Shown piece after piece: positions 40,534 to 49,710 of a stretch of DNA of 64,000 nt. Origin of the DNA: an uncultured Eubacteriales bacterium (GTDB lineage: Bacteria; Bacillota; Clostridia; Christensenellales; Borkfalkiaceae); assembly GCA_900540805.1 (NCBI GenBank), contig UQHL01000013.1, positions 21,311 through 85,310 of the forward strand. Reading direction: 5' to 3'. Each line of letters starts with the position of its first letter. Within the stretch, counting starts at the first letter, position 1. The translations under genes and the position numbers were made by a program. The notes under the pieces are model-generated. The model made no database searches and was not told where the DNA came from. It saw only the letters and a list, made by a program, of their open reading frames with translations.

Positions 40534-43500
40534 TTGTGGATTCTGACGGTGCTGACGCTGCTGGCCGCCGTCCTCGCCCTGGCGTTTGCTTCCTGTGCGG
40601 GCGGGGTGAAGCTAGTTAAATTCGAGCTGCCCGAAAGCCCGACGGCAGAGATCGGAAGCGAATATACCCTTCCCGCGGCCGACGTCGCGGACAGCGAGGG
40701 CACGCGGCTGTTTCCCGACGTGGAAGTAAAAGACGCCGAGGGAAACGAAGTGGAAGTCAACAACAATAAATTTTACGTTTCCAAACTGAGCGGGTATTCC
40801 GCGCGCTATACCGTGACTTACGGCAAGGGACTCACGGAGAGCCGGGAATTAAAAATCAAAGTGGCGGATACGGGAAAACCCGTCATCGATCTGGGCGGAA
40901 AAACGCGGATTTTCGCCGTAAAGGGCAGGGAAGTGACCTTGCCCGCGGCGAAAGTCACCGACGCGTCGGGAGAAAAAATCGCCGCGGAAATCACCGTAAA
41001 AATCGGCGAAAGCACCATAAAGCCCGAAAACGGAAAAATCGTATTCGATACGTCGGGCGAATACACGGCCGTCTATACGGCGACGGACAGTTCGGGAAAC
41101 GTCGGTTCGTATCCCCTTACCGTCTCCTGCGCTTACGAGGAAAATACCGTCGCGTATTTCGGCCATGCCGGCGGCGAAGCGATGGCGGCCGCGCACGAAA
41201 GCGTAACGCTTGTCTCTTCCGACGAAGTGACTTACGGGGAGGAAAAGGCTTCCCTGAACGTCCGCAGCGCTTCCGAGACGGGCTTTACGGATCTGTTGCT
41301 CGATGCGCCCGCGCTTTCGGATATTTCCTCCTACGACGCCATGTACGTCTATATTTACAACGCTTCGGCCTTTGAGATAGAAGTTACCACCAACCAGGTG
41401 TACAATCCTTCCCGGATCGCTGAAAAATCCTGGGGACTGTTACAGATTTATAAAGGCGAAAAGGGCTGGATTAAGGACAGTTATTCCGACGCGGAGGAGA
41501 AACGCGCTTTTGCCGTCGGGGACATGGCCGCTAAAAATCCGGCGACGCCCGAAAACATAGACGGGTTCAAAATCAGTTTCAAAGGGCGGGAAAACGGCGC
41601 GCTCAACGTATACCTGTCCGGCGTCAAAGTGTCGGCAAACGGCAGGGCGCCGGCGGCGGAAAATCCCGTTTTGCCGTTTATGGAATTGGGAAAAGCCGGC
41701 GAAATCCCCTTGCCGAAACTCGTTTCCTTTGCGGGCGGGGAACCGGAAGTGACAAAAGCGGAGGTCGTGCACCCCGACGGTACGGCGGCCGATCTCGAAA
41801 AAGAGAAGGAAAAATATACCTTTACGCCGACGGCGGAGGGCAAATATACGATACGTTACACCTTTCGGGATAAGGCCAACGGCTTGACAAACTTCTCTTC
41901 GACGCAGTTTATCGCCGCCGACCTCAGCGGTTTACAAAACCAAATTATACCCCTTACGGAAAGCTATGCGCTCGACATGCTGAAGGCCAACGGCGAAACT
42001 TCGTTGAAAATCGTCGATTGCACCACCTTCCCGACGGGCGGAACGCGGAAAGTCCTCGAAGTGAAATTCTTCGGATACGAATTCACCGATATAAAATTTG
42101 TCGCCCCGGCGATTACCGACGTGCGCGGCGCCTATTCGATCGCTTACTATATCTATAATCCCACGGACGACGTTTTGAAGGCGCTCGTCAACAACAACGG
42201 CGGCAATACGGTGGCCAGGCTTTTGAAGCCCCGCCGCTGGACGCTGGTGGAATATAAAGCGGAAATTTTCGACAGCGTTTTCCCCGAAAGCGACGGAAAG
42301 ACTTATCCGAATTCGCCCGAAAACATCGCCAATTATACCATTCATCTCCTTAACGAAAACGAAGTAAAAAACACCGAAGTATATATTACCACGCCCATGA
42401 TCAGGACGGAGGACGAATCGGTGGAAGCGACTGTTTCCCACTTGAAAGCGGCGTTTGCGGGCGACGAAATCGAGGTGCCTGCCGCAGTCGCCGGAGCGGG
42501 CGTCGGGGTGGATTGCCGCGTATATGCGCCCGATTATACCCTGCTCGCTGCAAACGAATCGAGGTTTGTCGCCGAAAAAACGGGCGTTTACGAGATCGAA
42601 TACGTGCTGACGGACGAAACGGGGCGGGTGTCTATCCTCACGAGGTATATAAGCGTGATTTCCAAAGAGGGATATGCCGCGGGCGATATGTTTCTGTTTG
42701 ACAACGAAAACGGCGCGCTTTTGCACGGGACGGAAGGCGGCGGGTTCGAGCCTGAGGTTAAACACGGCGGGGAAAAAGGGTCGGTAAAAGTGACGGGAAA
42801 TACCGAATGGCTGAACCTGATCGCGCATGATTCTCTGGAAAAGGACATTTCTGCTTACGGAAGCTTTTACGTATGGATTTACAATGCCCAGGCAAAGGAC
42901 GGCACCGCGTTTTTCAACAATGACGTTCCACGCTTTACGCTGAAGGCGCAGGCCTGGACGCAGGTGGAGGTCGTCAACGATAACGGCGTCTGGAAATATA
43001 ACGGAACCCCGATCAAGTTTTACGGTTCGGCGCAGAATATAGAAAAGTTTATGATTTCGTTCGACAATCCTTCTTTGGAAACGCTGACCTATTACGTGGG
43101 CAAGATTACCGCCCGCGCGGGGCGTAATCCCGTGGCGCACAACGGTCTCAACGCCTTTTATACGGTGGGCGACGTCGTTGATATCGGGCTAGTCACCGCA
43201 ACGGACTACCGGGGAAATCCCGTGGCGGCGACGGTCGGAGTGACTGCGCCCGACGGCGGCGCCGTGACGATCGGCGAGGACGGCAGGTTTTCCGCCGCGA
43301 TGGAAGGAGAATACGTCGTTACCGTGCGCTATGAGGAGGAGAACTTGTTTCTCGAAGCGGTTTACCGTTTCGTTGTACAGAGCGGGAAGATAAACCGCAA
43401 AGTATTTGCTCCTGCGGAAAATATGCCCTTGGAGGGGAATTTCCTCGATTACGGCGAGGAAAGGCTGCGCTTTTTAAGCGGCGAGGGCATGACGTACGGC

Positions 43501-44376
43501 GACGACGGATATGCGCTTGTCGTCAATGCCAAAGAGGACGGCTGCTGGATCGATTTCAGCATACTTACCGAAAAGATAGACCTGTCGAAAATCGACCGCA
43601 TCACGTTTGCAATCAAGTGCTTTGCGGCCAATGCAACGGGCAGCCAGGTATTCCTCAAATCCAACGGCGCGGACAGACTGCTCGCCAGAAGCGGCAATTC
43701 GGGCGCCGTCCCGATGCGGGCGGACGTGGGCAACATCGTCGCGGGAAGATGGTGCGAAATCAGTATCTTTAAGGATCGGTTTACGGAATTTTTCGGCGGC
43801 GCCGCCGAAGTGTCGCAATTCCATTTCCTCATCAATCCCGCAACCGCCGACGGCTATCAATCCATGTATTACGAATACGCGATAAGTTCGATTTGCGTAA
43901 AGACGGAAAGCGCGGTGTTGAAGGCGGACGAAAATCTGGTCCTTACCGAGGTGATTGAAAACGGAGAGAACAAAGTTTTCGCTCTGGAGAGCAACGCGGA
44001 TTACGTTTACGGCAACGACGCCCATTCGATTAAAATATATGCGACGGGCGGCGCGTGGATAGACTTTAAAATTAATTTTTCCGAGATCGATTTGACAAAG
44101 ACGGAAAAAATTTATTTTTACGTGATGCGGACGACCCCCAACGCCAACGGCGCGGTGACCGTGCAGGGCGAAGGCGGGGCGCAGATCACGCTTACGACTC
44201 AGGCAGATATGGACGTCAATCAATGGACGCGGATAGAGATCCCCGCTTCCCGTTTTGCCGAGGTGTTCGGTTCTGCGGAAAAGGCGTCGAAGTTGAAAAT
44301 TATCATCAACAATACCGCGGCCGACGACAACGCATACGACTATCAGTTTTTTATGTCGTCGATCTTTGCGGAATGA
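40534..44376 (+). CDS. Large multi-domain lipoprotein with Ig-like and carbohydrate-binding domains
   Basis: From TTG 40534 the frame has 1280 codons. It begins with a hydrophobic signal core and lipobox AFASC. Two short Ig/HYR-like domains (about 25-195) with repeated (S/T)GEYTAVYTATDSSGN patterns follow. Then several modules of about 150-200 residues alternate beta-sandwich (YDAMYVYIYNASA, YGSFYVWIYNAQA, RITFAIKCFAAN, KIYFYVMRTTP) with Ig-like ones. The natural start is probably ATG 40515, one base out of frame. The protein likely displays or binds glycan next to the GH123-like enzyme. No enzyme domain is recognised. Confidence 0.82.
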   Translation: MWILTVLTLLAAVLALAFASCAGGVKLVKFELPESPTAEIGSEYTLPAADVADSEGTRLFPDVEVKDAEGNEVEVNNNKFYVSKLSGYSARYTVTYGKGLTESRELKIKVADTGKPVIDLGGKTRIFAVKGREVTLPAAKVTDASGEKIAAEITVKIGESTIKPENGKIVFDTSGEYTAVYTATDSSGNVGSYPLTVSCAYEENTVAYFGHAGGEAMAAAHESVTLVSSDEVTYGEEKASLNVRSASETGFTDLLLDAPALSDISSYDAMYVYIYNASAFEIEVTTNQVYNPSRIAEKSWGLLQIYKGEKGWIKDSYSDAEEKRAFAVGDMAAKNPATPENIDGFKISFKGRENGALNVYLSGVKVSANGRAPAAENPVLPFMELGKAGEIPLPKLVSFAGGEPEVTKAEVVHPDGTAADLEKEKEKYTFTPTAEGKYTIRYTFRDKANGLTNFSSTQFIAADLSGLQNQIIPLTESYALDMLKANGETSLKIVDCTTFPTGGTRKVLEVKFFGYEFTDIKFVAPAITDVRGAYSIAYYIYNPTDDVLKALVNNNGGNTVARLLKPRRWTLVEYKAEIFDSVFPESDGKTYPNSPENIANYTIHLLNENEVKNTEVYITTPMIRTEDESVEATVSHLKAAFAGDEIEVPAAVAGAGVGVDCRVYAPDYTLLAANESRFVAEKTGVYEIEYVLTDETGRVSILTRYISVISKEGYAAGDMFLFDNENGALLHGTEGGGFEPEVKHGGEKGSVKVTGNTEWLNLIAHDSLEKDISAYGSFYVWIYNAQAKDGTAFFNNDVPRFTLKAQAWTQVEVVNDNGVWKYNGTPIKFYGSAQNIEKFMISFDNPSLETLTYYVGKITARAGRNPVAHNGLNAFYTVGDVVDIGLVTATDYRGNPVAATVGVTAPDGGAVTIGEDGRFSAAMEGEYVVTVRYEEENLFLEAVYRFVVQSGKINRKVFAPAENMPLEGNFLDYGEERLRFLSGEGMTYGDDGYALVVNAKEDGCWIDFSILTEKIDLSKIDRITFAIKCFAANATGSQVFLKSNGADRLLARSGNSGAVPMRADVGNIVAGRWCEISIFKDRFTEFFGGAAEVSQFHFLINPATADGYQSMYYEYAISSICVKTESAVLKADENLVLTEVIENGENKVFALESNADYVYGNDAHSIKIYATGGAWIDFKINFSEIDLTKTEKIYFYVMRTTPNANGAVTVQGEGGAQITLTTQADMDVNQWTRIEIPASRFAEVFGSAEKASKLKIIINNTAADDNAYDYQFFMSSIFAE

Positions 44377-44389
44377 CGGAGATACAAAT

Positions 44390-45643
44390 ATGACGGATTT
44401 CGCTATTATCGGTTTCGGCTCCCGCGGGACGCTGTTTGCGGGATATATCAAAGAAAACGCAAATATGCGCCTGACGGCAGTGGTGGACGTCTGCGAGGAA
44501 CAACTCGTTTTGGCGCAAAAGGAATACGGGGTAAGCGCGGACAGATGCTATAGAGATTACCGCGATTTTTACAGGGCGGGCAAGATTGCGGACGCGGTAA
44601 TCGTCGCGTCGCAGGACGCCGATCATTACGCGCATACGATACCCGCGCTGGAAGCAGGCTACGACGTGCTTTTGGAAAAGCCTGTCGCCAACCGCCTCGA
44701 GGATTGTATCGGAATCAGGGATAAAGCCAACGCGCTTCACCGCAAAGTGATGGTTTGTCACGTCCTGCGGTATTCGCATTTTTACGACTTCGTCAAAAAA
44801 ATAATCGACGGCGGCGAAATTGGCCGGGTGATCAATATCAATCAGACCGAAAATGTAGGGTATTGGCACTATGCGCACAGTTTTATCCGCGGCGCGTGGA
44901 GGAATTCCGATACTTCCAGCCCGATGATTTTGGCGAAATGCTGCCACGATCTCGATATTATTACCTATCTTATCGGTTCGGATTGTGAAAGCATAAGCTC
45001 GTTTGGAAATCTGACGTATTTCAAAGAGGAAAACGCGCCGAACGGCAGCGCCGCCTATTGCTTTAAGTGTCCTTTGAAAGACAAATGTGTCTTTAACTGC
45101 TTAAAAATATACAACGACAGAAATTGGATGGTTTTAGGCTCGCGCTCGCAGCTTTCCGCCGACTGTATGGAGGAGTTGGAAGAAAAACTGAAAGACGAAA
45201 ACAATCCCTTTTCCCGCTGTGTTTTCAGGTGCGACAACAATGTGGTCGATCATCAGGAAGTCGAGATGCTCTATAAAAACGGCGCGACGGCGCATTTGAC
45301 GATGACCCCGTTCAGCGAGGAATGTACGAGGACGTTGAATGTTCACGGCACCGCAGGCGAAATCGAAGGCGATATGGAAAAAAAGATGATTTCCGTAACC
45401 GTTTTCGGCAAAGGCAGACGGGAGATCGATCTCGCAAAATTGGGCCTGGATTTTCATTGCCACGGCGGAGGGGATAAAAAGCTGTTGAACGACTTTGCCG
45501 AATATATTTCCGGTAAGGAAAATATCCGCGCTTTGACGACGATCGATAAATCGATCGAAAGCCATTTGATGTGTTTCGCGGCAGAAAAGTCCCGGTTGGC
45601 AAACGGAAAGCCCTTTGAGGTGCTTCGCGGCGAAAAAATTTAA
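44390..45643 (+). CDS. Gfo/Idh/MocA family oxidoreductase (second paralogue)
   Basis: A 417-aa paralogue of the enzyme at 32072, with IIGFGSRGTLFAGY as dinucleotide motif and LLEKPVANRLEDC as the EKP site. It shares the WHYAHSFIRG and RNSD segments and has an even richer Cys cluster (C-x2-C-x5-C-x3-C near residues 224-236). ATG 44390 has GGAG eight bases upstream. It closes the operon; two such enzymes often work in sequence on an unusual sugar, for example oxidation and later reduction at C3. Confidence 0.9.
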   Translation: MTDFAIIGFGSRGTLFAGYIKENANMRLTAVVDVCEEQLVLAQKEYGVSADRCYRDYRDFYRAGKIADAVIVASQDADHYAHTIPALEAGYDVLLEKPVANRLEDCIGIRDKANALHRKVMVCHVLRYSHFYDFVKKIIDGGEIGRVININQTENVGYWHYAHSFIRGAWRNSDTSSPMILAKCCHDLDIITYLIGSDCESISSFGNLTYFKEENAPNGSAAYCFKCPLKDKCVFNCLKIYNDRNWMVLGSRSQLSADCMEELEEKLKDENNPFSRCVFRCDNNVVDHQEVEMLYKNGATAHLTMTPFSEECTRTLNVHGTAGEIEGDMEKKMISVTVFGKGRREIDLAKLGLDFHCHGGGDKKLLNDFAEYISGKENIRALTTIDKSIESHLMCFAAEKSRLANGKPFEVLRGEKI

Positions 45644-45754
45644 GTCGGCGGACGGAATACCCTGTAAATTGTCAGAATAAAGCGTTTTGGACGTAGGATT
45701 TATCCGCTTGGAAACGGAAAAAAGACAGAGGGATAAAATTTCTTGATAAAAAAG

Positions 45755-45785
45755 GCGACGTTGGAATTTCCAACGTCGCTTTTGC
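45755..45785 (+). terminator. Terminator of the glycan-use operon
   Basis: GCGACGTTGGA (45755-45765) pairs perfectly with TCCAACGTCGC (45769-45779), followed by TTTTG. Confidence 0.9.
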
Positions 45786-45956
45786 CGTTTATAAGGTATA
45801 TTTCATTAGCCGGCATAACCTTTCCATATCTTTTTAATCATCTATTTCTTCAAAATGATTTCTCTAAATCTCGTCTATGCGAGCGTCCCTATGGTTTCAA
45901 GGGAACTTCAAATTCTCTTTTGTTTTATTCGTCTTTTTGTTTCGCCTTTCGGCTTG

Positions 45957-46085
45957 TCATTCCTTAAACTCTCGTTTTCCTTCCTCCGTTTCAAAGAGCT
46001 GTTGAATAGCGGGCAGCAACGCTCTTGCAAGCGCGTCGACCTCATAGTCCGGTATCCCCGTATCGTTTTTCTTTCTTCTGGACAT
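45957..46085 (-). CDS. 42-aa conserved-looking protein, remnant of a conjugative transposon
   Basis: ATG 46085 (AAAGGAGGG about 12 bases upstream on the minus strand) encodes MSRRKKNDTGIPDYEVDAL, then ALLPAIQQLFETEEGKREFKE. From memory this resembles a short protein encoded beside large serine recombinases in clostridial conjugative transposons. The following ATGA overlap leads to a frame of only 11 codons, so the next gene is truncated. The surrounding 45840-46260 contains no other intact gene and reads as a decayed element. Confidence 0.55.
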   Translation of the reverse strand: MSRRKKNDTGIPDYEVDALARALLPAIQQLFETEEGKREFKE

Positions 46086-46279
46086 TCAGCCGATAAATTC
46101 CCTCCTTTCGCTGTTTTCCTGTCAGACTGCTTGTTCTCTTGTTATCCCGTGTCCATTTTTACCTCCCGTTTTATATTCTTTCCGCCGCTCCCTTTAAGAA
46201 GTCGGTTTCCGACTTGCTTGTTCTCAAAAATGCGACTTGTTGCATTTTTCTTATCCTGCTGCTGGTAAAATAGAGTAAA

Positions 46280-46534
46280 ATTATTCCATGGATGTTACAT
46301 TGTTTGCATTCCTTTTTTGTGACATTTATGTTATGATTCTCCGTGTGAATAGAGGTCGCAGGTAACCTGCTTAAGACTTTAGATCTTCCCGCTAAGAGTT
46401 GCGCCTCTTTCTCTGCGTGATTGTGCGAATAAGCTGGATGATATTTTATTATCATTTTTCCTAACCAGTCTGTACCTGCGTAGTGAAAGCGGATATCCCT
46501 TTATTCATTCTATTTTTAACTCGGAGGTAACTTC
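46280..46534 (+). ncRNA. Candidate IS110 leader RNA (bridge RNA region)
   Basis: The 250 bases before the IS110 fragment have no gene and are well structured, for example GGTCGCAGGTAACCTGC near 46353. IS110 elements of the non-IS1111 group encode their guide (bridge) RNA in the DNA upstream of the transposase gene. A possible promoter is TTGCAT (about 46300) with TATGTT/TATGAT 17-22 bases later. Predicted from position and structure only. Confidence 0.4.
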
Positions 46535-46639
46535 ATGTTTTACATCGGCATTGACATTGCCAAACGTTCTCACCAAGCCGCCGCGACTGATGTCTCAGGC
46601 AATATCATCATCAAGCCTCTCTCCAAGAAAAATTTATAA
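46535..46639 (+). pseudogene. IS110-family transposase, N-terminal fragment
   Basis: Begins MFYIGIDIAKRSHQAAATD with a CGGAGG ribosome site, the DEDD (RuvC-like) start of IS110 transposases, with the first catalytic Asp in GIDIAK. After about 30 residues the similarity stops and TAA follows at 46637, so more than 90% of the gene is missing. Confidence 0.85.
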
Positions 46640-47240
46640 ACCACGAAATTTTCGATTTAAGGCGCGTAAAAGAGGGGGCAATATATTGAGGAAAGATAAA
46701 ATTTTTCTCTAAGGAAAAAAGAAAGACGCTAATAACGTTTGATAAATGAATATTTAATTGAACTTGTTGAAAAATAGAAAAGTCTTTTTATCAATACATT
46801 GAATTTGAGCGAAAATACACGAAACGAAAAATTTGGATATTGCACCGCGAACTTTATTATAAGTGATACTATGCCGACATGATAGAAAAAATGCCGAGAC
46901 AAGCAAAGAGTAATAAATCGATTAAAGACGGATAAAACTGATGTATTGAAGTATGTTTGCCTCCGAAATCTTTTTTAAGTGTAAAAAATTAAGCAATGTA
47001 TGGCTGGCAAGTCAATTTTTAGTGTGCTGGCGCACAGTCAATAGCGATTAGAGTTGTGTCCGCTAATGATACCACGTGTAAAACACGTGGTATTTCATTT
47101 TTATTTTATATAAAACGGCAATTGAATACGACGAAAAGGTATTAAATAAGCCGAGAAGCGACTGATATATCGATTTTGATATAAAACAGAAATTTATGGA
47201 GTAAGACCAAAGAGTGGCGCGAGAAGACTGGTAGAGGAAA
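46640..47240. other. AT-rich junction region without genes
   Basis: No frame of useful length or ribosome site was found. It contains the terminator-like hairpin at 47069-47110. It separates the IS110 remnant from the RHS island. Confidence 0.5.
47069..47110 (+). terminator. Intrinsic terminator before the RHS island
   Basis: ATACCACGTGT (47069-47079) pairs perfectly with ACACGTGGTAT (47083-47093), loop AAA, followed by a T-rich tract. Confidence 0.85.
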
Positions 47241-47287
47241 ATACTTTACAAATTCCGTGAATCTGTAAAGTATTTCTATGATATAAT
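47241..47287 (+). promoter_or_regulatory. Promoter area with 10-bp inverted repeat
   Basis: ATACTTTACA (47241-47250) and TGTAAAGTAT (47264-47273) form a perfect palindrome with a 13-bp spacer, directly upstream of TATAAT (47282-47287). No -35 at normal spacing is present, so the site may bind an activator or repressor. Confidence 0.6.
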
Positions 47288-47310
47288 AAAATAAAAAGGA
47301 AAAGAGACCT

Positions 47311-47727
47311 GTGAAGCGGATTATTCGCATTGAAGAAGTTATAGATTTTTTCCTTAGTCAAGGGATAGAAAAATTATTGAGAGAAGAAATATGGATAACG
47401 GCAAACAGAATGATAAAAAAACAAAATAAACAAGCGGAAAAGGATAATAGGGACATAGGGTTTTTCAAATATGATTATCTAAAAGAAATTGAAGAAGATA
47501 GGGAGCTGGATTTATGGATAGGATTAAAAGTATATATAAATGAGAAATTGAAAAAGACAGAATCGTTATCTGTTTATCGGAAAAAGAGCTGTAAGCTATA
47601 TTGCAGGGGAGAAGTGATGGAAGATCATTATTTATCGAGAAGTAAATATTATGAGATGTTGAGCTTTATATACCGATATGCCGAAAAATATATTTATTAT
47701 AATCGATTGGTCGTAATAAAGATATAA
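47311..47727 (+). CDS. Small ArpU/RinA-like regulator, tentative
   Basis: A 138-aa basic protein from GTG 47311 with AAAGGAAA about ten bases upstream. It has charged helices and a C-terminal segment YLSRSKYYEMLSFIYRYAEKY that resembles the sigma-region-4-like HTH of phage late regulators ArpU and RinA. The similarity is weak. It is the first gene after the palindromic promoter region and lies 138 bp before the long gene string, so it may control it. The composition is strongly AT-rich. Confidence 0.5.
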   Translation: MKRIIRIEEVIDFFLSQGIEKLLREEIWITANRMIKKQNKQAEKDNRDIGFFKYDYLKEIEEDRELDLWIGLKVYINEKLKKTESLSVYRKKSCKLYCRGEVMEDHYLSRSKYYEMLSFIYRYAEKYIYYNRLVVIKI

Positions 47728-47865
47728 AAAGCTCGGATAAAAGATAACCATACTTTTGAATGAAAAGGAGGAGGTAACAGAAAGGTTAAGGATTGGTAAA
47801 AACGTTCACGAGTGAAATATAGGTAAATATAAAATATGAAAGGAAAAGGTTAGGAGACAAAGAAG

Positions 47866-49119
47866 ATGCATATAACAGAAATAGAAAAAGTAATCAATAG
47901 TGAAGGCTTGGAAAGAGAGATTCGTTTGAGCGGGAAGATACGGATAGGAGAGAATAAAAGCTCGAGTTTCACGATTGGAAAGACGTGTGTAAAAGGGGTG
48001 GTAAATATTGCGCGGGAGAACGTCATAGTAGATGGAAGCGGAGCGGAGATAGAAGGGGAATTGGAAGATAGTACAGGAAGCGATTGGGCGTTATTTTTTC
48101 TTCGCCCGGGAGCGCGGGAGGTGACGCTTAGAAATATAACGCTGCGGCTGCGCATTAAAAACGGCGAAGATAGCAGGCGGCTGTTTTGCGGAATATATAA
48201 TACGGCGTTCGGACTGAAGATAGAGAATTGTCGGATAGAATTATATTCGGACAAGCAGCTGAAGCTGGTCGGGGTTTATAATAACGGAAATTTGGACACG
48301 CATATGGAAACCCGAGCGGATAATTTGGTAATACAAAACAGTTTTATTAAAGTGGAATGTACGCCGGAGGAGTACGCGAAGGAAAACACGGTGTATGGCT
48401 TGTATAATAATTTAGCAAACAGCATATCGGTACAGAATACATTTATATACTCGAGGACGCGAGGAAACGGGGAAATGCAAAAGGCAATAGGAGTATATAC
48501 AAATGGCCGTTTCGGGAGATTTGTGGGAAACAATATCAAGGCAAATGGAATGCACAACATTGGAAAGCTGAAAGAGCAGGCGCATGCATATGGCTTTATC
48601 AACGAAGGCTTATACAGTATCATTACGTCAAATAATATTGTGGGGGAATGGGCAGGTAAATGCGTAGGCTTGGAAACGAAAGGTGAGTACGCCAAGATAG
48701 GCTCGAATAAAATTTTGGCGACGCATACGATTTGCGGGAGAAGCGTAAGAAGCTGCGGAAATAATAGTGTGCTAGAGGGAAACATCCTCACGTCAACGAG
48801 TCGGAATGCGCGGTTAATAGAGCATAACGCGAGCAGTTGTATTATAACGGGAAATCTGATGGAAGTATTAATGGCGAGAGAGGCCTGCGGAAGCGGCGTG
48901 GGGATTTATGCGCCGTGGGAAGAAGCGAACAAGAATATTATTAAGCATAATATAATCAGAAACGTAAGAGATTGCGGAATCTATACAGGTCCGGACGCGG
49001 GACTTGTCAAGGATAACGAGGTGTTATCGTATGAGGATACGATAGGACATTCGAACAGCGGAGACAGACGGCTGGCGGAAAAGCTGGACGAAAGAAATAT
49101 ACGTTCGATTTACGAATAA
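47866..49119 (+). CDS. Right-handed beta-helix protein
   Basis: A 417-aa protein made of repeated coils of about 22-28 residues, with the pattern G-V/L-Y-N-N ... I-x-N-N-x-I (GVYNNGNLDTH, GLYNNLANSISVQNTFI, GVYTNGRFGRFVGNNIKANG, GFINEGLYSIITSNNI, HNIIRNVRDCGIY). This is the parallel beta-helix fold of pectate lyases and phage tail spikes. No signal peptide is visible, which fits a phage-type or intracellularly assembled fibre better than a secreted lyase. AGGAGAC lies ten bases upstream. It starts the gene string running to 62235. Confidence 0.75.
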   Translation: MHITEIEKVINSEGLEREIRLSGKIRIGENKSSSFTIGKTCVKGVVNIARENVIVDGSGAEIEGELEDSTGSDWALFFLRPGAREVTLRNITLRLRIKNGEDSRRLFCGIYNTAFGLKIENCRIELYSDKQLKLVGVYNNGNLDTHMETRADNLVIQNSFIKVECTPEEYAKENTVYGLYNNLANSISVQNTFIYSRTRGNGEMQKAIGVYTNGRFGRFVGNNIKANGMHNIGKLKEQAHAYGFINEGLYSIITSNNIVGEWAGKCVGLETKGEYAKIGSNKILATHTICGRSVRSCGNNSVLEGNILTSTSRNARLIEHNASSCIITGNLMEVLMAREACGSGVGIYAPWEEANKNIIKHNIIRNVRDCGIYTGPDAGLVKDNEVLSYEDTIGHSNSGDRRLAEKLDERNIRSIYE

Positions 49120-49134
49120 AAGGAGAAGATAGCG

Positions 49135-49710
49135 ATGGAGGGACAGGTATTGAAACTAATGACGGACTACGGGTTAGACACGGTGGTGATAGCATTGGCG
49201 ATCAACGTGTTGACGGGCGTAAGCAAACTGCCGTTGAAGGCGGTGTCGCGGAAAATGGAAGACGGAAGCAAACTGACGAAATATCTGGTATTTTTACCCT
49301 TGGCGTGGGGGTTTTTACTGACATTGGCATATGTAAAGCTGCATACGGGGACGGTGATATGGGACAAAACGTTTGCGACGCTGTGGCTGACGTCCGGCAG
49401 TTTAAGCCTGACGCTGTATGCGATGTTTGAAAAATTGTTCCCAAGCAAGGAGAAAATTTTGAAAGAATACGAGATCGAGTCGAATCGGAAACTGATCGAA
49501 GAATTAAAAATTCTGACGGGAGCGGAGGATTTGCCACCGGAAGCAAAAGAAAAATCGGAAACGAAAGTCCCCGCCGCAGAGCGGGAAGCCGTCGTGGAAG
49601 TAAACGGCCGGGAGGAAAAGGCCGTGAAAACGGAAAAGGGAAAAACGATAATATTAAGAGGAAAAAGCGATGAAAAGTCGGAAATTACAGTTGAGAACGA
49701 ATCCTTATAA
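49135..49710 (+). CDS. Holin-like membrane protein with charged tail
   Basis: A 191-aa protein with three membrane helices (about 16-34, 48-66, 78-99) and a long charged C-terminal tail (105-191, rich in Glu and Lys). Size and topology of the first 110 residues match class I holin-like proteins encoded by clostridial phages, but the tail is twice the usual length. If it is a holin it could release the RHS protein or beta-helix particles, neither of which has a signal peptide. The assignment rests on topology only. It starts 15 bases after the beta-helix stop. Confidence 0.55.
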   Translation: MEGQVLKLMTDYGLDTVVIALAINVLTGVSKLPLKAVSRKMEDGSKLTKYLVFLPLAWGFLLTLAYVKLHTGTVIWDKTFATLWLTSGSLSLTLYAMFEKLFPSKEKILKEYEIESNRKLIEELKILTGAEDLPPEAKEKSETKVPAAEREAVVEVNGREEKAVKTEKGKTIILRGKSDEKSEITVENESL

